Shown here one piece after another: positions 37,579 through 45,870 of a DNA stretch of 64,000 nucleotides. Source of the DNA: Achromobacter sp. Bel (GTDB lineage: Bacteria; Pseudomonadota; Gammaproteobacteria; Burkholderiales; Burkholderiaceae_B); assembly GCF_012928505.1 (NCBI RefSeq), contig NZ_JABBJN010000005.1:124001-188000 (forward strand), read 5' to 3'. Positions within the stretch are counted from its first letter, which is position 1. Every line of letters starts with the position of its first letter. The position numbers and the translations under genes were made by a program. The notes under the pieces were generated by a model. That model was not told the DNA's origin. It made no database searches and was given only the letters and a program-made list of their open reading frames with translations.

Positions 37579-37824
37579 TTACTTCAGTGCGGTCGTGATC
37601 ATGTCGCGCACGCTTTCGAAACCCGCCACGTATTGCGGATTCTCGGAGCGGGCCAGCAGGCTGGAATAGTTCTGCTCCAGTTGGGCCTCGATCGCTTCGC
37701 GCAGACCGGGCGACGCCTTGACCAGGTGCAGCATCGACACCAACGTCGAATTCAGCGCATCGATGCGGCCGCCCTGATGCGAAATGGTGTGCACGATGAC
37801 GGCGATTTGTTCCTGGATGTCCAT
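37579..37824 (-). CDS. hypothetical protein
   Basis: 81 residues from the ATG at 37824 (MDIQEQIAVIVHTISHQGGR), with AGGAGG 8 nt upstream. All-helical composition, with LREAIEAQLEQNYSSLLARS near residue 40 and a C-terminal VRDMITTALK. No family recognised; the size and composition fit a small cytoplasmic helical protein. It sits immediately before the 95-bp repeat. Function unknown. Confidence 0.7.
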   Translation of the reverse strand: MDIQEQIAVIVHTISHQGGRIDALNSTLVSMLHLVKASPGLREAIEAQLEQNYSSLLARSENPQYVAGFESVRDMITTALK

Positions 37825-37993
37825 GTGTAAGCCTCCTGGCATTGTTGATCGGCGCAAATCCTAGCATGGCGCCTGCGGGCCAGCCGGCGCTAGGCAAGCG
37901 CCACGCGCCGCGCTAGCATCAAGCGTAGCCGCAAGGGCACCGCGGCGCACGCCCCCGCGCCGCCCACGGCGCCGGGGCCACCGGAGCGCGCTC

Positions 37994-38599
37994 ATGAAGA
38001 CGATCCAGCACTACGCCCCCCCGGACGCCCAGTCCCTGCAACGCTTGCAGGACCGCCTGGGCTACAGCGACGCCCGCATGGCGGAGCTTGCGGGATTGGA
38101 CGCAGCCACGCCCTGGCCCAGCTACACGGGCGGCCCCGAGCCCCGTCTGCTGGGCCGCCAGCGCCTGTTCTATATGATGGCCCGCCTGACGCTGGACGAA
38201 CGGGAGTGGCAGAAGGTACTGGCCGCCATGCGCGAAGCTGGCGCCCATTTCGACTACGAAGACCCGCTGGTCGCCGAAGCGTCTCCCGCGCCGGAACCCG
38301 AGGCCGACGAAGAGCGCAAGTTCGGCATGCTGCTGGTCAGCCGCAACGGCGCCTTCCACGAAATGGAGCAGTTGCGCGAGTTCGCGCATTTCGCCCACGA
38401 ATCCGACGTCAGCCGCTTCGTGCATACCGTGTTCTACGACAGCGATATCGACCTGTGCCGCTTCCGCTTCGCCGACCACGACGGACTGGACGATGCCAGC
38501 CGCGACCGCATCTTCGACGCGGCGCACAAGACCATCACGCGCTTCGAATTCGACGGTCGCATCTACCATGGCGGCATCCCGCCCGAATCGGACGGCTAG
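37994..38599 (+). CDS. hypothetical protein with possible N-terminal HTH
   Basis: 201 residues. The N-terminus has LQRLQDRLGYSDARMAELAG, which resembles an XRE-type helix-turn-helix entry, followed by a linker rich in Pro and Glu (PAPEPEADEE). The C-terminal half has FHEMEQLREFAHFAHESDVS and FEFDGRIYHGGIPPE. No family recognised. An Lrp-family regulator gene follows 124 bp downstream. Function unknown. Confidence 0.7.
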   Translation: MKTIQHYAPPDAQSLQRLQDRLGYSDARMAELAGLDAATPWPSYTGGPEPRLLGRQRLFYMMARLTLDEREWQKVLAAMREAGAHFDYEDPLVAEASPAPEPEADEERKFGMLLVSRNGAFHEMEQLREFAHFAHESDVSRFVHTVFYDSDIDLCRFRFADHDGLDDASRDRIFDAAHKTITRFEFDGRIYHGGIPPESDG

Positions 38600-38723
38600 G
38601 CCGGCGGCGCGGCATGACACGCGCGAGGCGGTATTGCCCCGCATGCGCGCGCCCGCCGACGTTGACGCCGACCTGCCGCCGCCTGTACCGTCGGCACTCC
38701 CTTCCCCGCGCCTCGCCCTCCGC

Positions 38724-39182
38724 ATGAACGAACGACTCGACGCCATCGACCGGCAACTGCTCAGCCTGCTTTCCGCCAACGCGCGCGAACCCGCCGCCAT
38801 CCTGGCGCGCAAGCTGGGACTGGCCCGCACCACGGTAGTGGCGCGCATCGCCCGGCTGGAACGCGAGCACATCGTCTCGGGCTACGGCGTGCGCCTGGGG
38901 CGGCTGCTGGAAGAGGCTGCCGTGCGCGCCTACTGCTTCATCAGCGTGTTGCCCAAGACGCCCGCCGCCGTGATCCGAGAACTGGAACGCATGCCGGAAG
39001 TCGAAGAGGTCTCGTCCGTCAGCGGCCCCTACGACTACCTGATTTTCCTGCGTTGCGAGACCCACGAACAGCTGGACGAATTGCTGGACCGCATCGGCCT
39101 GATCGACGGCGTCAAGCAGACGCAGACGTCGATCGTGCTGAGCCGCAAGGTGGACCGCCGCAGCGCCGTCGCGGCCCCCTGA
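38724..39182 (+). CDS. Lrp/AsnC-family transcriptional regulator
   Basis: 152 residues from the ATG at 38724 (MNERLDAIDRQLLSLLSANA). The N-terminal HTH has AILARKLGLARTTVVARIAR. The RAM ligand-binding domain has VEEVSSVSGPYDYLIFLRCE, typical of the family. The longer frame from 38643 adds a Pro-rich stretch without support. These proteins bind amino acids and regulate metabolism; the target cannot be read from here. Confidence 0.93.
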   Translation: MNERLDAIDRQLLSLLSANAREPAAILARKLGLARTTVVARIARLEREHIVSGYGVRLGRLLEEAAVRAYCFISVLPKTPAAVIRELERMPEVEEVSSVSGPYDYLIFLRCETHEQLDELLDRIGLIDGVKQTQTSIVLSRKVDRRSAVAAP

Positions 39183-39264
39183 CCCGCCAGCGCCGCGGCG
39201 CCCGCCTTTTCTGCCGGCCCGACATGGTGTTGTAATGGCGGATAACGAGATTTCTGGACGATCC

Positions 39265-39573
39265 ATGTTTGCACGCCTTGCCTCCGCCGCCGCCCTGTTG
39301 ACCCTGCTTGCCGCCTGTTCCAGCATGAGCGAGGTCACGTCCGTCGACAAGAACACGTACAGCGTCACGTACAGTTCGGGCACGCAGTTGCTGACCTGGG
39401 TCGAACTCAAGAACCAGACGCTGCAACGCGCCGACCAATATTGCCAATCCATTGGCCGCAAGCTGCAAAAGCCGAAGGTCACTTCCAACCATGCGACCGG
39501 CCTGGGCTCCAAGCGCGCCACCGTGACGTTCGAATGCGGCGTCATCGACCCTCCTAAAGACAGAGCATCGTGA
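39265..39573 (+). CDS. hypothetical lipoprotein
   Basis: 102 residues from the ATG at 39265. Signal peptide MFARLASAAALLTLLAAC with the lipobox LLAAC (Cys18). The mature part SVTYSSGTQLLTWVELKNQT and a second and third Cys (YCQSIG, FECGV) suggest a disulfide. An upstream ATG at 39235 would spoil the signal peptide. The gene overlaps pdxA by 4 nt (GTGA). No function assigned. Confidence 0.8.
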   Translation: MFARLASAAALLTLLAACSSMSEVTSVDKNTYSVTYSSGTQLLTWVELKNQTLQRADQYCQSIGRKLQKPKVTSNHATGLGSKRATVTFECGVIDPPKDRAS

Positions 39574-40550
39574 AATCCTCCCTACCCGTGGGCATCACCA
39601 TGGGTGATGCCGCCGGCATCGGCCCCGAAATCGTCGTGAAGGCGTATGCGCAAGGCTTGAATGCGCCCTGCGTGGTGTATGGCGACGCCGGCGCCTTGCG
39701 CCGCGCCGCCGCCCAGTTGGGTGCGCGCCTGGATATCGTTGAAATCCCGGCCGTCGACCAAGCGCGGCTGGACGCGGGCCGCATCAACGTCGTTGCCTGC
39801 AGCCCTGCGCTTCCCCCCGACCTGCCCGCCGGACAGATCAGCGCCGCCGCCGGACGCGGCGCCTACGACTATGTCTGCGCCGCCATCGACGACGCGCAGG
39901 CCGGCCGCATCCGGGCGATTGTCACCGCTCCGCTGAACAAGAAGTCCATGCACGAGGCGGGCATCGACTACCCCGGCCACACCGAGATCCTGGCCGAGCG
40001 TTCGGCGACGCAGGACTTCGCCATGATGCTGGCCAACGATGAACTGCGCGTGCTGCTGGTCACCATCCACGTGGCGCTGGCGGACGTCATCGCCCGCATC
40101 ACGCCCGAAGCCGAACTGACCGCCATGCGGCTGGCCGACCGCGCCTGCCGGCAGATGGGCATTGAAAAGCCCCGGGTGGCGGTAGCTGGCCTGAACCCGC
40201 ATGCCGGCGAAGGCGGCAAGTTCGGCCGCGAAGACATCGACATCATCGAACCCGCCATCGCCCGCGCGCGCGCCGAAGGCATCGACGCCAGCGGCCCGTG
40301 GCCGGGCGATACCATCTTCATGCGCGCCCGCCGGGGCGAATTCGACATCGTCGTGGCCCAATACCACGACCAGGGCCTCATCCCGGTCAAGTACCTGGGG
40401 CTGGACCACGGCGTAAACGTCACGGTGGGTCTGCCTTTCGTGCGAACCAGCGTCGATCACGGCACCGCTTTCGACATTGCCGGCCACGGCGTGGCCGACC
40501 AGGCGTCGCTGGTCGCCGCGTTCGATCTGGCGCTGGCCATGACGCCTTAG
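39570..40550 (+). CDS. pdxA: 4-hydroxythreonine-4-phosphate dehydrogenase family protein (PdxA-like)
   Basis: 326 residues from a GTG overlapping the lipoprotein stop. The family start PVGITMGDAAGIGPEIVVKA, the metal and substrate motif PGHTEILAERSATQDFAMML, and the HDQGLIPVKY region with DHGVNVTVGLPF identify PdxA. Canonical PdxA makes the pyridoxine precursor; the PdxA2 subfamily acts on four-carbon acid phosphates in sugar-acid degradation. The two cannot be separated by eye. No ksgA or pdxJ neighbour is present, so PdxA2 remains possible. Confidence 0.85.
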   Translation: MKSSLPVGITMGDAAGIGPEIVVKAYAQGLNAPCVVYGDAGALRRAAAQLGARLDIVEIPAVDQARLDAGRINVVACSPALPPDLPAGQISAAAGRGAYDYVCAAIDDAQAGRIRAIVTAPLNKKSMHEAGIDYPGHTEILAERSATQDFAMMLANDELRVLLVTIHVALADVIARITPEAELTAMRLADRACRQMGIEKPRVAVAGLNPHAGEGGKFGREDIDIIEPAIARARAEGIDASGPWPGDTIFMRARRGEFDIVVAQYHDQGLIPVKYLGLDHGVNVTVGLPFVRTSVDHGTAFDIAGHGVADQASLVAAFDLALAMTP

Positions 40551-40651
40551 CGCCTGTTGACACGAGCCCGGGCAGGCACGGGACTACAATACGCCCCGTT
40601 TCCGGTGCCTCATGCGCGCCGCCGCTTTCCCGACTTGCCCTTTATCCCTCC

Positions 40652-41629
40652 ATGTCACGCCTTGTCCGCCTTCTGCCAGACCGCTTCACCCTCTACCTGA
40701 TCTGCACCGTCATCATCGCCAGCATCGTGCCCGCGCACGGGCAAGGCGTCGTGATATTCGGCTGGATCACCAACATCGCCGTCGGCCTCCTGTTCTTCCT
40801 TCACGGGGCGCGCCTGTCCCGCGAGGCCATCATCGCCGGCCTGACGCACTGGAAGCTGCACCTGACCATCTTCTCCGCCACGTTCCTGATGTTCCCCTTG
40901 CTGGGCCTGGCCCTCAAGCCGGTGCTGGAACCGCTGGTGACCCCCGAGCTGTACCTGGGCATCCTGTTCCTGTGCTGCCTGCCCGCCACGGTACAGTCGG
41001 CCATCGCATTCACGTCCATGGCCCGCGGCAACGTGCCCGCCGCCGTGTGCAGCGCGTCCGCCTCCAGCCTGCTGGGCATCTTCCTGACGCCGCTGCTGGT
41101 GGGCACGGTCGTGGCCAACGCCGGCAGCGCGCCGATCTCGTTCGACGCAGTCGGCAAGATCATGCTGCAACTGCTGCTACCCTTCGTGCTGGGCCAGTTC
41201 GCCCGCCGCTGGATCGGCGCCTGGGTGCACAAGCACAAGGCGATGTTGAAATTCGTCGACCAGGGTTCGATCCTGCTGGTGGTCTACACGGCGTTTTCCG
41301 AAGCCATCAACGAAGGGCTGTGGAGCACCACGCCGATCCCCGCGCTGGTGGGCCTGGTCGTGTGCTGCGCCGTGATCCTGGCCCTGGCGCTGGGGCTGTC
41401 CGCACTGGCCGGCAAGCTGCTGGGTTTCAATGTCGAAGACCGCATCACCCTGCTTTTCTGCGGTTCGAAGAAGAGCCTGGCCAGCGGCATCCCGATGGCG
41501 CAGGTGCTGTTCGCCGGCCATGCGGTCGGCGCCATCGTGCTGCCCCTGATGCTGTTCCACCAGATCCAGCTGATGGTGTGCGGCGTGCTGGCCGCGCGCT
41601 ACGGCAAGCGTCCCGAAACCGAGGCCTGA
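40652..41629 (+). CDS. bile acid:sodium symporter family protein (YfeH-like)
   Basis: 325 residues from the ATG at 40652 (MSRLVRLLPDRFTLYLICTV). About ten membrane segments. The family features are WITNIAVGLLFFLHGARLSR near residue 33, LCCLPATVQSAIAFTSMARG near 108 and FCGSKKSLASGIPMAQ near 268. Members move organic anions with Na+; the substrate in bacteria is usually unknown. Ends before a terminator shared with convergent dnaB. Confidence 0.9.
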   Translation: MSRLVRLLPDRFTLYLICTVIIASIVPAHGQGVVIFGWITNIAVGLLFFLHGARLSREAIIAGLTHWKLHLTIFSATFLMFPLLGLALKPVLEPLVTPELYLGILFLCCLPATVQSAIAFTSMARGNVPAAVCSASASSLLGIFLTPLLVGTVVANAGSAPISFDAVGKIMLQLLLPFVLGQFARRWIGAWVHKHKAMLKFVDQGSILLVVYTAFSEAINEGLWSTTPIPALVGLVVCCAVILALALGLSALAGKLLGFNVEDRITLLFCGSKKSLASGIPMAQVLFAGHAVGAIVLPLMLFHQIQLMVCGVLAARYGKRPETEA

Positions 41630-41646
41630 GCCCGGCTGCGACGCAA

Positions 41647-41676
41647 TAAAAAACCGCGCCCAGGCGCGGTTTTTTC
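41647..41676. terminator. bidirectional terminator between the symporter gene and dnaB
   Basis: AAAAAACCGCGC, loop, GCGCGGTTTTTT. It serves both convergent genes. Confidence 0.92.
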
Positions 41677-41694
41677 ATGAAGGCCGTCCGGCCG

Positions 41695-43077
41695 TCAGTA
41701 CATGTCCCGGGGCTGCGCGCCCGAGAAGTTCAAGAAGCGCGTGCTGGAGCCCTGGAACGTCAAACGCACCGTGCCGATCGGCCCGTTACGCTGCTTGCCG
41801 ATGATGATCTCGGCCGTGCCCTTGTCCGGCGAATCGGGGTTGTAGACCTCGTCGCGATAGATGAACAGGATCACGTCGGCATCCTGTTCGATAGCGCCGG
41901 ATTCGCGCAGGTCGCTCATCACGGGACGTTTGTTCGGACGCTGCTCCAGGCTTCGGTTCAACTGCGACAGCGCGATCAGGGGGCAATTCAGCTCTTTGGC
42001 CAGACCCTTGAGCGAGCGGCTGATTTCCGACACTTCGGTCGCGCGGTTTTCGCCGGAACCGTTGCCGGACATCAGTTGCAAGTAGTCGATGATGATCAGG
42101 CCCAGTTGGCCGCATTGGCGGGCCAGGCGGCGCGTGCGCGCACGCACTTCCATCGGGCTCAATGCGGGCGTTTCGTCGATATAGACCTGTGCGTCCTGCA
42201 TGAGCTGCACCGCGTGCGTCACGCGAGGCCAGTCGTCGGCGATGAGCTTGCCGGTACGCATGCGGTGCTGGTCCAGCAGACCGACCGAACCCAGCATACG
42301 CATCGCCAGCTGCACCGCGCCCATTTCCATCGAGAACACGGCCACGGGCAGGCCCTGTTCGATCGCCACGTGTTCGCCGATGTTCATCGAGAACGACGTC
42401 TTGCCCATGGACGGGCGCCCCGCCACGATGATCAGGTCGCCGCCCTGCATGCCGGAGGTCATCTTGTCCAGGTCGGTAAAGCCCGTCGGCACGCCAGTGA
42501 CATCCGAACTGCCTTCCCGGTGGTAGAGCTCGTCGATGCGCTCGACGACCTGGGTCAGCAGCGGCTGGATCTCCTGGAAGCCCGCGGCGCCGCGCGAGCC
42601 TTCCTGGGCGATCTTGAACACCTTGGATTCCGCTTCATCCAGCAGCTGCCGCGCTTCCTTGCCCTGCGGATTCAACGCCGCCGACGAGATCTCGTCGGCG
42701 ATCGACACCAGCTTGCGCAACATGGCGCGCTCGCGCACGATCTCGGCGTAGCGGCGGATGTTGGCGGCCGACGGCGTGTTGTGCGCCAGCGCGTTCAGGT
42801 AAGCCAGCCCGCCCGAATCTTCGGCCTTGCCGGCGCTGATCAGCGATTCGTTGACGGTGATGACGTCGGCGGGACGCGCCAGCCCGATCAGCCGGGCAAT
42901 GTGGTGCCAGATCAGCCGGTGGTCGTGGCGGTAGAAGTCTTCTTCGACCAGCACATCGGCAATGCGGTCCCACGCGGTGTTGTCCAGCAACAGGCCGCCC
43001 AGAACCGACTGCTCCGCCTCGATGGAATGGGGAGGAACGCGCAGGTATTCGAGCTGGGGATCGGCAGGTGTGTTCAT
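41695..43077 (-). CDS. dnaB: replicative DNA helicase DnaB
   Basis: 460 residues from the ATG at 43077 (MNTPADPQLEYLRVPPHSIE). The N-terminal domain ends near 170; the RecA-like domain has Walker A GRPSMGKTSFSMN near residue 208, IIIDYLQLMSG and the arginine finger region EIIIGKQRNGPIGTVRL. It unwinds DNA at the fork as a hexamer. The ATG overlaps the stop of the upstream kinase-like gene (ATGA), so its translation may depend on that gene. Confidence 0.98.
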   Translation of the reverse strand: MNTPADPQLEYLRVPPHSIEAEQSVLGGLLLDNTAWDRIADVLVEEDFYRHDHRLIWHHIARLIGLARPADVITVNESLISAGKAEDSGGLAYLNALAHNTPSAANIRRYAEIVRERAMLRKLVSIADEISSAALNPQGKEARQLLDEAESKVFKIAQEGSRGAAGFQEIQPLLTQVVERIDELYHREGSSDVTGVPTGFTDLDKMTSGMQGGDLIIVAGRPSMGKTSFSMNIGEHVAIEQGLPVAVFSMEMGAVQLAMRMLGSVGLLDQHRMRTGKLIADDWPRVTHAVQLMQDAQVYIDETPALSPMEVRARTRRLARQCGQLGLIIIDYLQLMSGNGSGENRATEVSEISRSLKGLAKELNCPLIALSQLNRSLEQRPNKRPVMSDLRESGAIEQDADVILFIYRDEVYNPDSPDKGTAEIIIGKQRNGPIGTVRLTFQGSSTRFLNFSGAQPRDMY

Positions 43078-43934
43078 AACTTCAATAGTAACGGCTGCAA
43101 GATATCGGCAGCGCGGAAAAAGCCTTGGACATCGCGCCAGGGCAAACGGCGCAACAGCGGCCGCAAGGGCGTCGCGAGGCCGCAAAGAACGCGCGCCAGG
43201 CGCGTCAGGCGGGCTTTGACCTCGGGGTCGGGATTGCTCTCGAAGTAGACCTCAAGCGCCAGTTTACCCAGCGCCCGCGCCACATCGTCCGGCAATTTAC
43301 GCAAAGACACGAGCGAAGCCAGCATCTGGAACAGATCGTACGCCTGGGCCAACGGGCGAGACAGCGTGGACCCGATATTCTCTTCGAAATCGATGCGCCA
43401 CAGCTCGCCGTCGCGCAACGTGATGTTGCGGATCTGGGCGCCGCCATGCCACATGCCGCGGGCGTGGAACGCCGCCATGTCGGTGGCAGCCGCGCGGGCC
43501 AGCCACAACTGCGAGGTGGAGTCCTCGTTGCGGATCAGGTCGGCCAGGTCTTCACCCACGTATTCCAGCACCAGCAGGCCCTGCTCTTGCCACCACACTT
43601 CAGGCACGCGGCAACCCGCCTGAAGCAGCATCGACAGGCGCTGGGCCTCATGCGCCAGACCATTCTGCAACAGCACGCCAGGCCGCGGGAATTCGCCCAG
43701 GAACAGCTTGCAGCCAACGCCCAGCAGAAAGGCCCGCACATAGCGCAACGCGTAGGCCACGCCGCGGCCAAAGCTCGGGCGGCGGCGCTTGATGATGCAG
43801 CGCACGCCGTCGATCGTCACGTCCCGCACGGAGGGTTCGCGCGAGGCATCAACGCTGTCGAGCCAGGCGCGCAGGCCGGGCGGCGCGTTGTGATGGACGG
43901 GCGGCTGAGTCAAAGGGTCCTCGGTACGAAACAA
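43074..43934 (-). CDS. kinase-fold protein (Bud32/lipopolysaccharide-kinase-like) with altered catalytic motif
   Basis: 286 residues. ERLSMLLQAGCRVPEVWW-type text (AQRLSMLLQAGCRVPEVWW) and LLVLEYVGEDLADLI resemble the N-lobe of small protein or lipid kinases. The catalytic loop reads GMWHGGAQIRNITL (HGG at residues 163-165) where active kinases have H-x-D, and the metal motif is DFEEN instead of DFG. The Asn is kept. The HGG form may be typical of this family rather than damage. It overlaps dnaB by 4 nt, an odd pairing. Confidence 0.75.
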   Translation of the reverse strand: MFRTEDPLTQPPVHHNAPPGLRAWLDSVDASREPSVRDVTIDGVRCIIKRRRPSFGRGVAYALRYVRAFLLGVGCKLFLGEFPRPGVLLQNGLAHEAQRLSMLLQAGCRVPEVWWQEQGLLVLEYVGEDLADLIRNEDSTSQLWLARAAATDMAAFHARGMWHGGAQIRNITLRDGELWRIDFEENIGSTLSRPLAQAYDLFQMLASLVSLRKLPDDVARALGKLALEVYFESNPDPEVKARLTRLARVLCGLATPLRPLLRRLPWRDVQGFFRAADILQPLLLKL

Positions 43935-43991
43935 TGGCGCGCCTTATGCGCAATGCCCGAAAGGCTACACGCAATGACGGCCGGGCAAAAA

Positions 43992-44022
43992 GAAAAAAAG
44001 CCGGCGCGCGGGCCGGCTTTCT
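43992..44022 (-). terminator. terminator of the rpsF operon
   Basis: AAGCCGGC, loop, GCCGGCTT with a long T-run on the reverse strand, about 20 bp after the rplI stop. Confidence 0.9.
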
Positions 44023-44040
44023 TGTACTGCGAGTACCGGC

Positions 44041-44496
44041 TTAGGACAGTTCGCCTTCAACCAGGACCGTGACGTCGACGACAACGTCGGCGTGCAGGGC
44101 GACCTGGATCGGGAACTCGCCGATCGACTTCAGTTGGCCGTTGGGCAGACGCACTTGCGCCTTTTCAATGCCTTCGAAACCGGCCTTCTTCAGCGCATCA
44201 GCGATGTCGGCATTGGTGACCGAGCCGAACAGGCGGCCATCGACACCGGCCTTCTGAGCGATCTTCAGCTGGAAGCCGGAGACGCGCTCGCCCAGAGCCT
44301 GGGCGGCGGCCAGCTTTTCAGCCTGGACCTTTTCCAGCTCGGCGCGGCGAGCTTCGAATTCCTTCAGGGCGGCGTCGGTTGCACGACGAGCCTTGCGCTG
44401 GGGAATCAGGAAGTTGCGGGCGTAACCATCACGCACGCGGACGACTTCACCCAGGTTGCCCAGGTTGACGACTTTTTCGAGCAGAATAACTTGCAT
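44041..44496 (-). CDS. rplI: 50S ribosomal protein L9
   Basis: 151 residues. [20 protein letters not shown] is the family signature, followed by [16 protein letters not shown]. Two globular domains joined by a long helix. Last gene of rpsF-priB-rpsR-rplI, separated from rpsR by 14 nt. Confidence 0.99.
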   Translation of the reverse strand: MQVILLEKVVNLGNLGEVVRVRDGYARNFLIPQRKARRATDAALKEFEARRAELEKVQAEKLAAAQALGERVSGFQLKIAQKAGVDGRLFGSVTNADIADALKKAGFEGIEKAQVRLPNGQLKSIGEFPIQVALHADVVVDVTVLVEGELS

Positions 44497-44510
44497 TTCA
44501 GTGCCCCGGA

Positions 44511-44783
44511 TTAGTTGTGGTTGTCGGTGTAAGGCAACAGGGCCAGGAAGCGTGCGCGCTTGATGGCGGTGTCCAGCTGACGCTGGTAGATTGCCTTGGT
44601 GCCGGTCAGACGAGCCGGGATGATCTTGCCGTTTTCTTGCACGAAGTCGCGCAGGGTGTCCAGATCCTTGTAGTCGATCTCTTCGACGCCGGCTGCGGTG
44701 AAGCGGCAGAACTTACGACGCTTGAAGAGCGGGTTCTGCTGCGTGAATTTGCGTTTTTCTTTGCGTTTTCCGAAGAAAGCCAT
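44511..44783 (-). CDS. rpsR: 30S ribosomal protein S18
   Basis: 90 residues. [20 protein letters not shown] and [20 protein letters not shown] are the conserved S18 blocks. It binds S6 in the 30S platform. It follows priB with a 108-bp gap that contains a 16-bp palindrome. Confidence 0.99.
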   Translation of the reverse strand: MAFFGKRKEKRKFTQQNPLFKRRKFCRFTAAGVEEIDYKDLDTLRDFVQENGKIIPARLTGTKAIYQRQLDTAIKRARFLALLPYTDNHN

Positions 44784-44813
44784 GATATGTGCCTCTATGT
44801 TTGAGGGATCTGG

Positions 44814-44829
44814 TGGTTATCGATAACCA
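44814..44829. promoter_or_regulatory. 16-bp perfect palindrome between priB and rpsR
   Basis: TGGTTATCGATAACCA, perfectly self-complementary, lies about 31 bp before the rpsR start inside the ribosomal operon. It could be an RNA hairpin that sets rpsR translation, or a DNA site. Confidence 0.6.
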
Positions 44830-44891
44830 GGCCAAACTCCCATAACCTATCCGTATTCAGAAGGCGCTCTCGCACCTTTTGCCCATTCCCT

Positions 44892-45215
44892 TCAAGCCAC
44901 CTGCGGATCGCGTCCTGCGCTGCCGCTGATCTTGCGTGCCTGCTGCAAATGCAGCTTGATCTTCACCGAGTCCTTGCGGACAGGAGCCAAAAACCCCTGC
45001 ACCAGCAATTCAGACCCTAACGCGGTGTTCTTCAACAGCAACGCCAGATCGCCTAGTGCCACGGCGGTAATCGTCAATTCAACACGGCGCGGATGGCCGG
45101 CTTCAATGACTTCCGATTCGTGAGCCAGCAGCATTTCCAGCGCTGGCAGTCCGGCGGGAGTGTGGCGCAAAGGCTCGCATTCAAGAACGCGGGCGCTGAG
45201 TTCCAGCTTATTCAT
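44892..45215 (-). CDS. priB: primosomal replication protein PriB (single-stranded DNA-binding)
   Basis: 107 residues from the ATG at 45215 ([20 protein letters not shown]). The OB-fold pattern [20 protein letters not shown] and [17 protein letters not shown] matches PriB. It acts with PriA and DnaT in replication restart. The position between rpsF and rpsR is the classic arrangement. The longer start (MVHGRMNK) is not preferred. Confidence 0.95.
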   Translation of the reverse strand: MNKLELSARVLECEPLRHTPAGLPALEMLLAHESEVIEAGHPRRVELTITAVALGDLALLLKNTALGSELLVQGFLAPVRKDSVKIKLHLQQARKISGSAGRDPQVA

Positions 45216-45266
45216 CCTGCCGTGCACCAAGGGGACTTCACGGGATGAGCTCTGCGTGAGCCCTGC

Positions 45267-45641
45267 TTACTCGGCCTGAGCCGGCGCTGCTTCAGCCGAA
45301 GCCTTACGGGCTTCTTCGCGCTCAACCGACTTCATCATGATCGAGGGCGTGGACTGGGCCTTCTTGGTCTTGATGACCAGGTGGCGCAGAACGGCGTCGT
45401 TGTAGCGGAACGAGTGCTCCAGCTCATCCAGCGTGGCTTGGCCGCACTCGATGTTCAGGCAAACGTAGTGAGCCTTGACGAGCTTCTGGATCGGGTAGGC
45501 CAGTTGACGGCGACCCCAGTCTTCCAGGCGGTGAACCGAGCCGCCTTGGCCCGTGACCAGCGCTTGGTAACGTTCGACCATGGCGGGCACTTGCTCGCTT
45601 TGGTCGGGGTGAACGATAAACACTACTTCGTAGTGACGCAT
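45267..45641 (-). CDS. rpsF: 30S ribosomal protein S6
   Basis: 124 residues from the ATG at 45641 ([20 protein letters not shown]), with AAGGAG about 10 nt upstream. [20 protein letters not shown] is the S6 signature. The C-terminal 20 residues are low-complexity Ala and Glu. First gene of the operon, behind a structured leader. Confidence 0.98.
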   Translation of the reverse strand: MRHYEVVFIVHPDQSEQVPAMVERYQALVTGQGGSVHRLEDWGRRQLAYPIQKLVKAHYVCLNIECGQATLDELEHSFRYNDAVLRHLVIKTKKAQSTPSIMMKSVEREEARKASAEAAPAQAE

Positions 45642-45858
45642 GAGTAAAACTCCTTGAGGATGTCTCGCTGGCCAACATCCTGCACCCGCGCTTTCCATCA
45701 TGGGTGTCGCGCTGTCCCAGTGTTCCACTGGGGAAGCCCCACTTTGGGGTTTCAGCGCGCTAAGACGTCGGCCCGCAAGGGGCAGCCCGCTACCCAAAAA
45801 CCATGGGCGGTCGAGCAAGAAAGCCCTCGATTATCACCGATCGGGCAGCGCGGCGCAA
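45642..45858 (-). promoter_or_regulatory. rpsF promoter and structured leader
   Basis: Reading leftward, TTGCGC (45853-45858), a 17-bp spacer and GATAAT (45830-45835) form the promoter. The roughly 185-nt leader holds CCCC/GGGG hairpins and, just before the ribosome-binding site, AGGATGT-N11-ACATCCT (45657-45681). rpsF leaders in many bacteria bind the S6-S18 complex; whether this one does is not shown by the sequence. Confidence 0.6.
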
Positions 45859-45870
45859 GCCGCATGCGCC

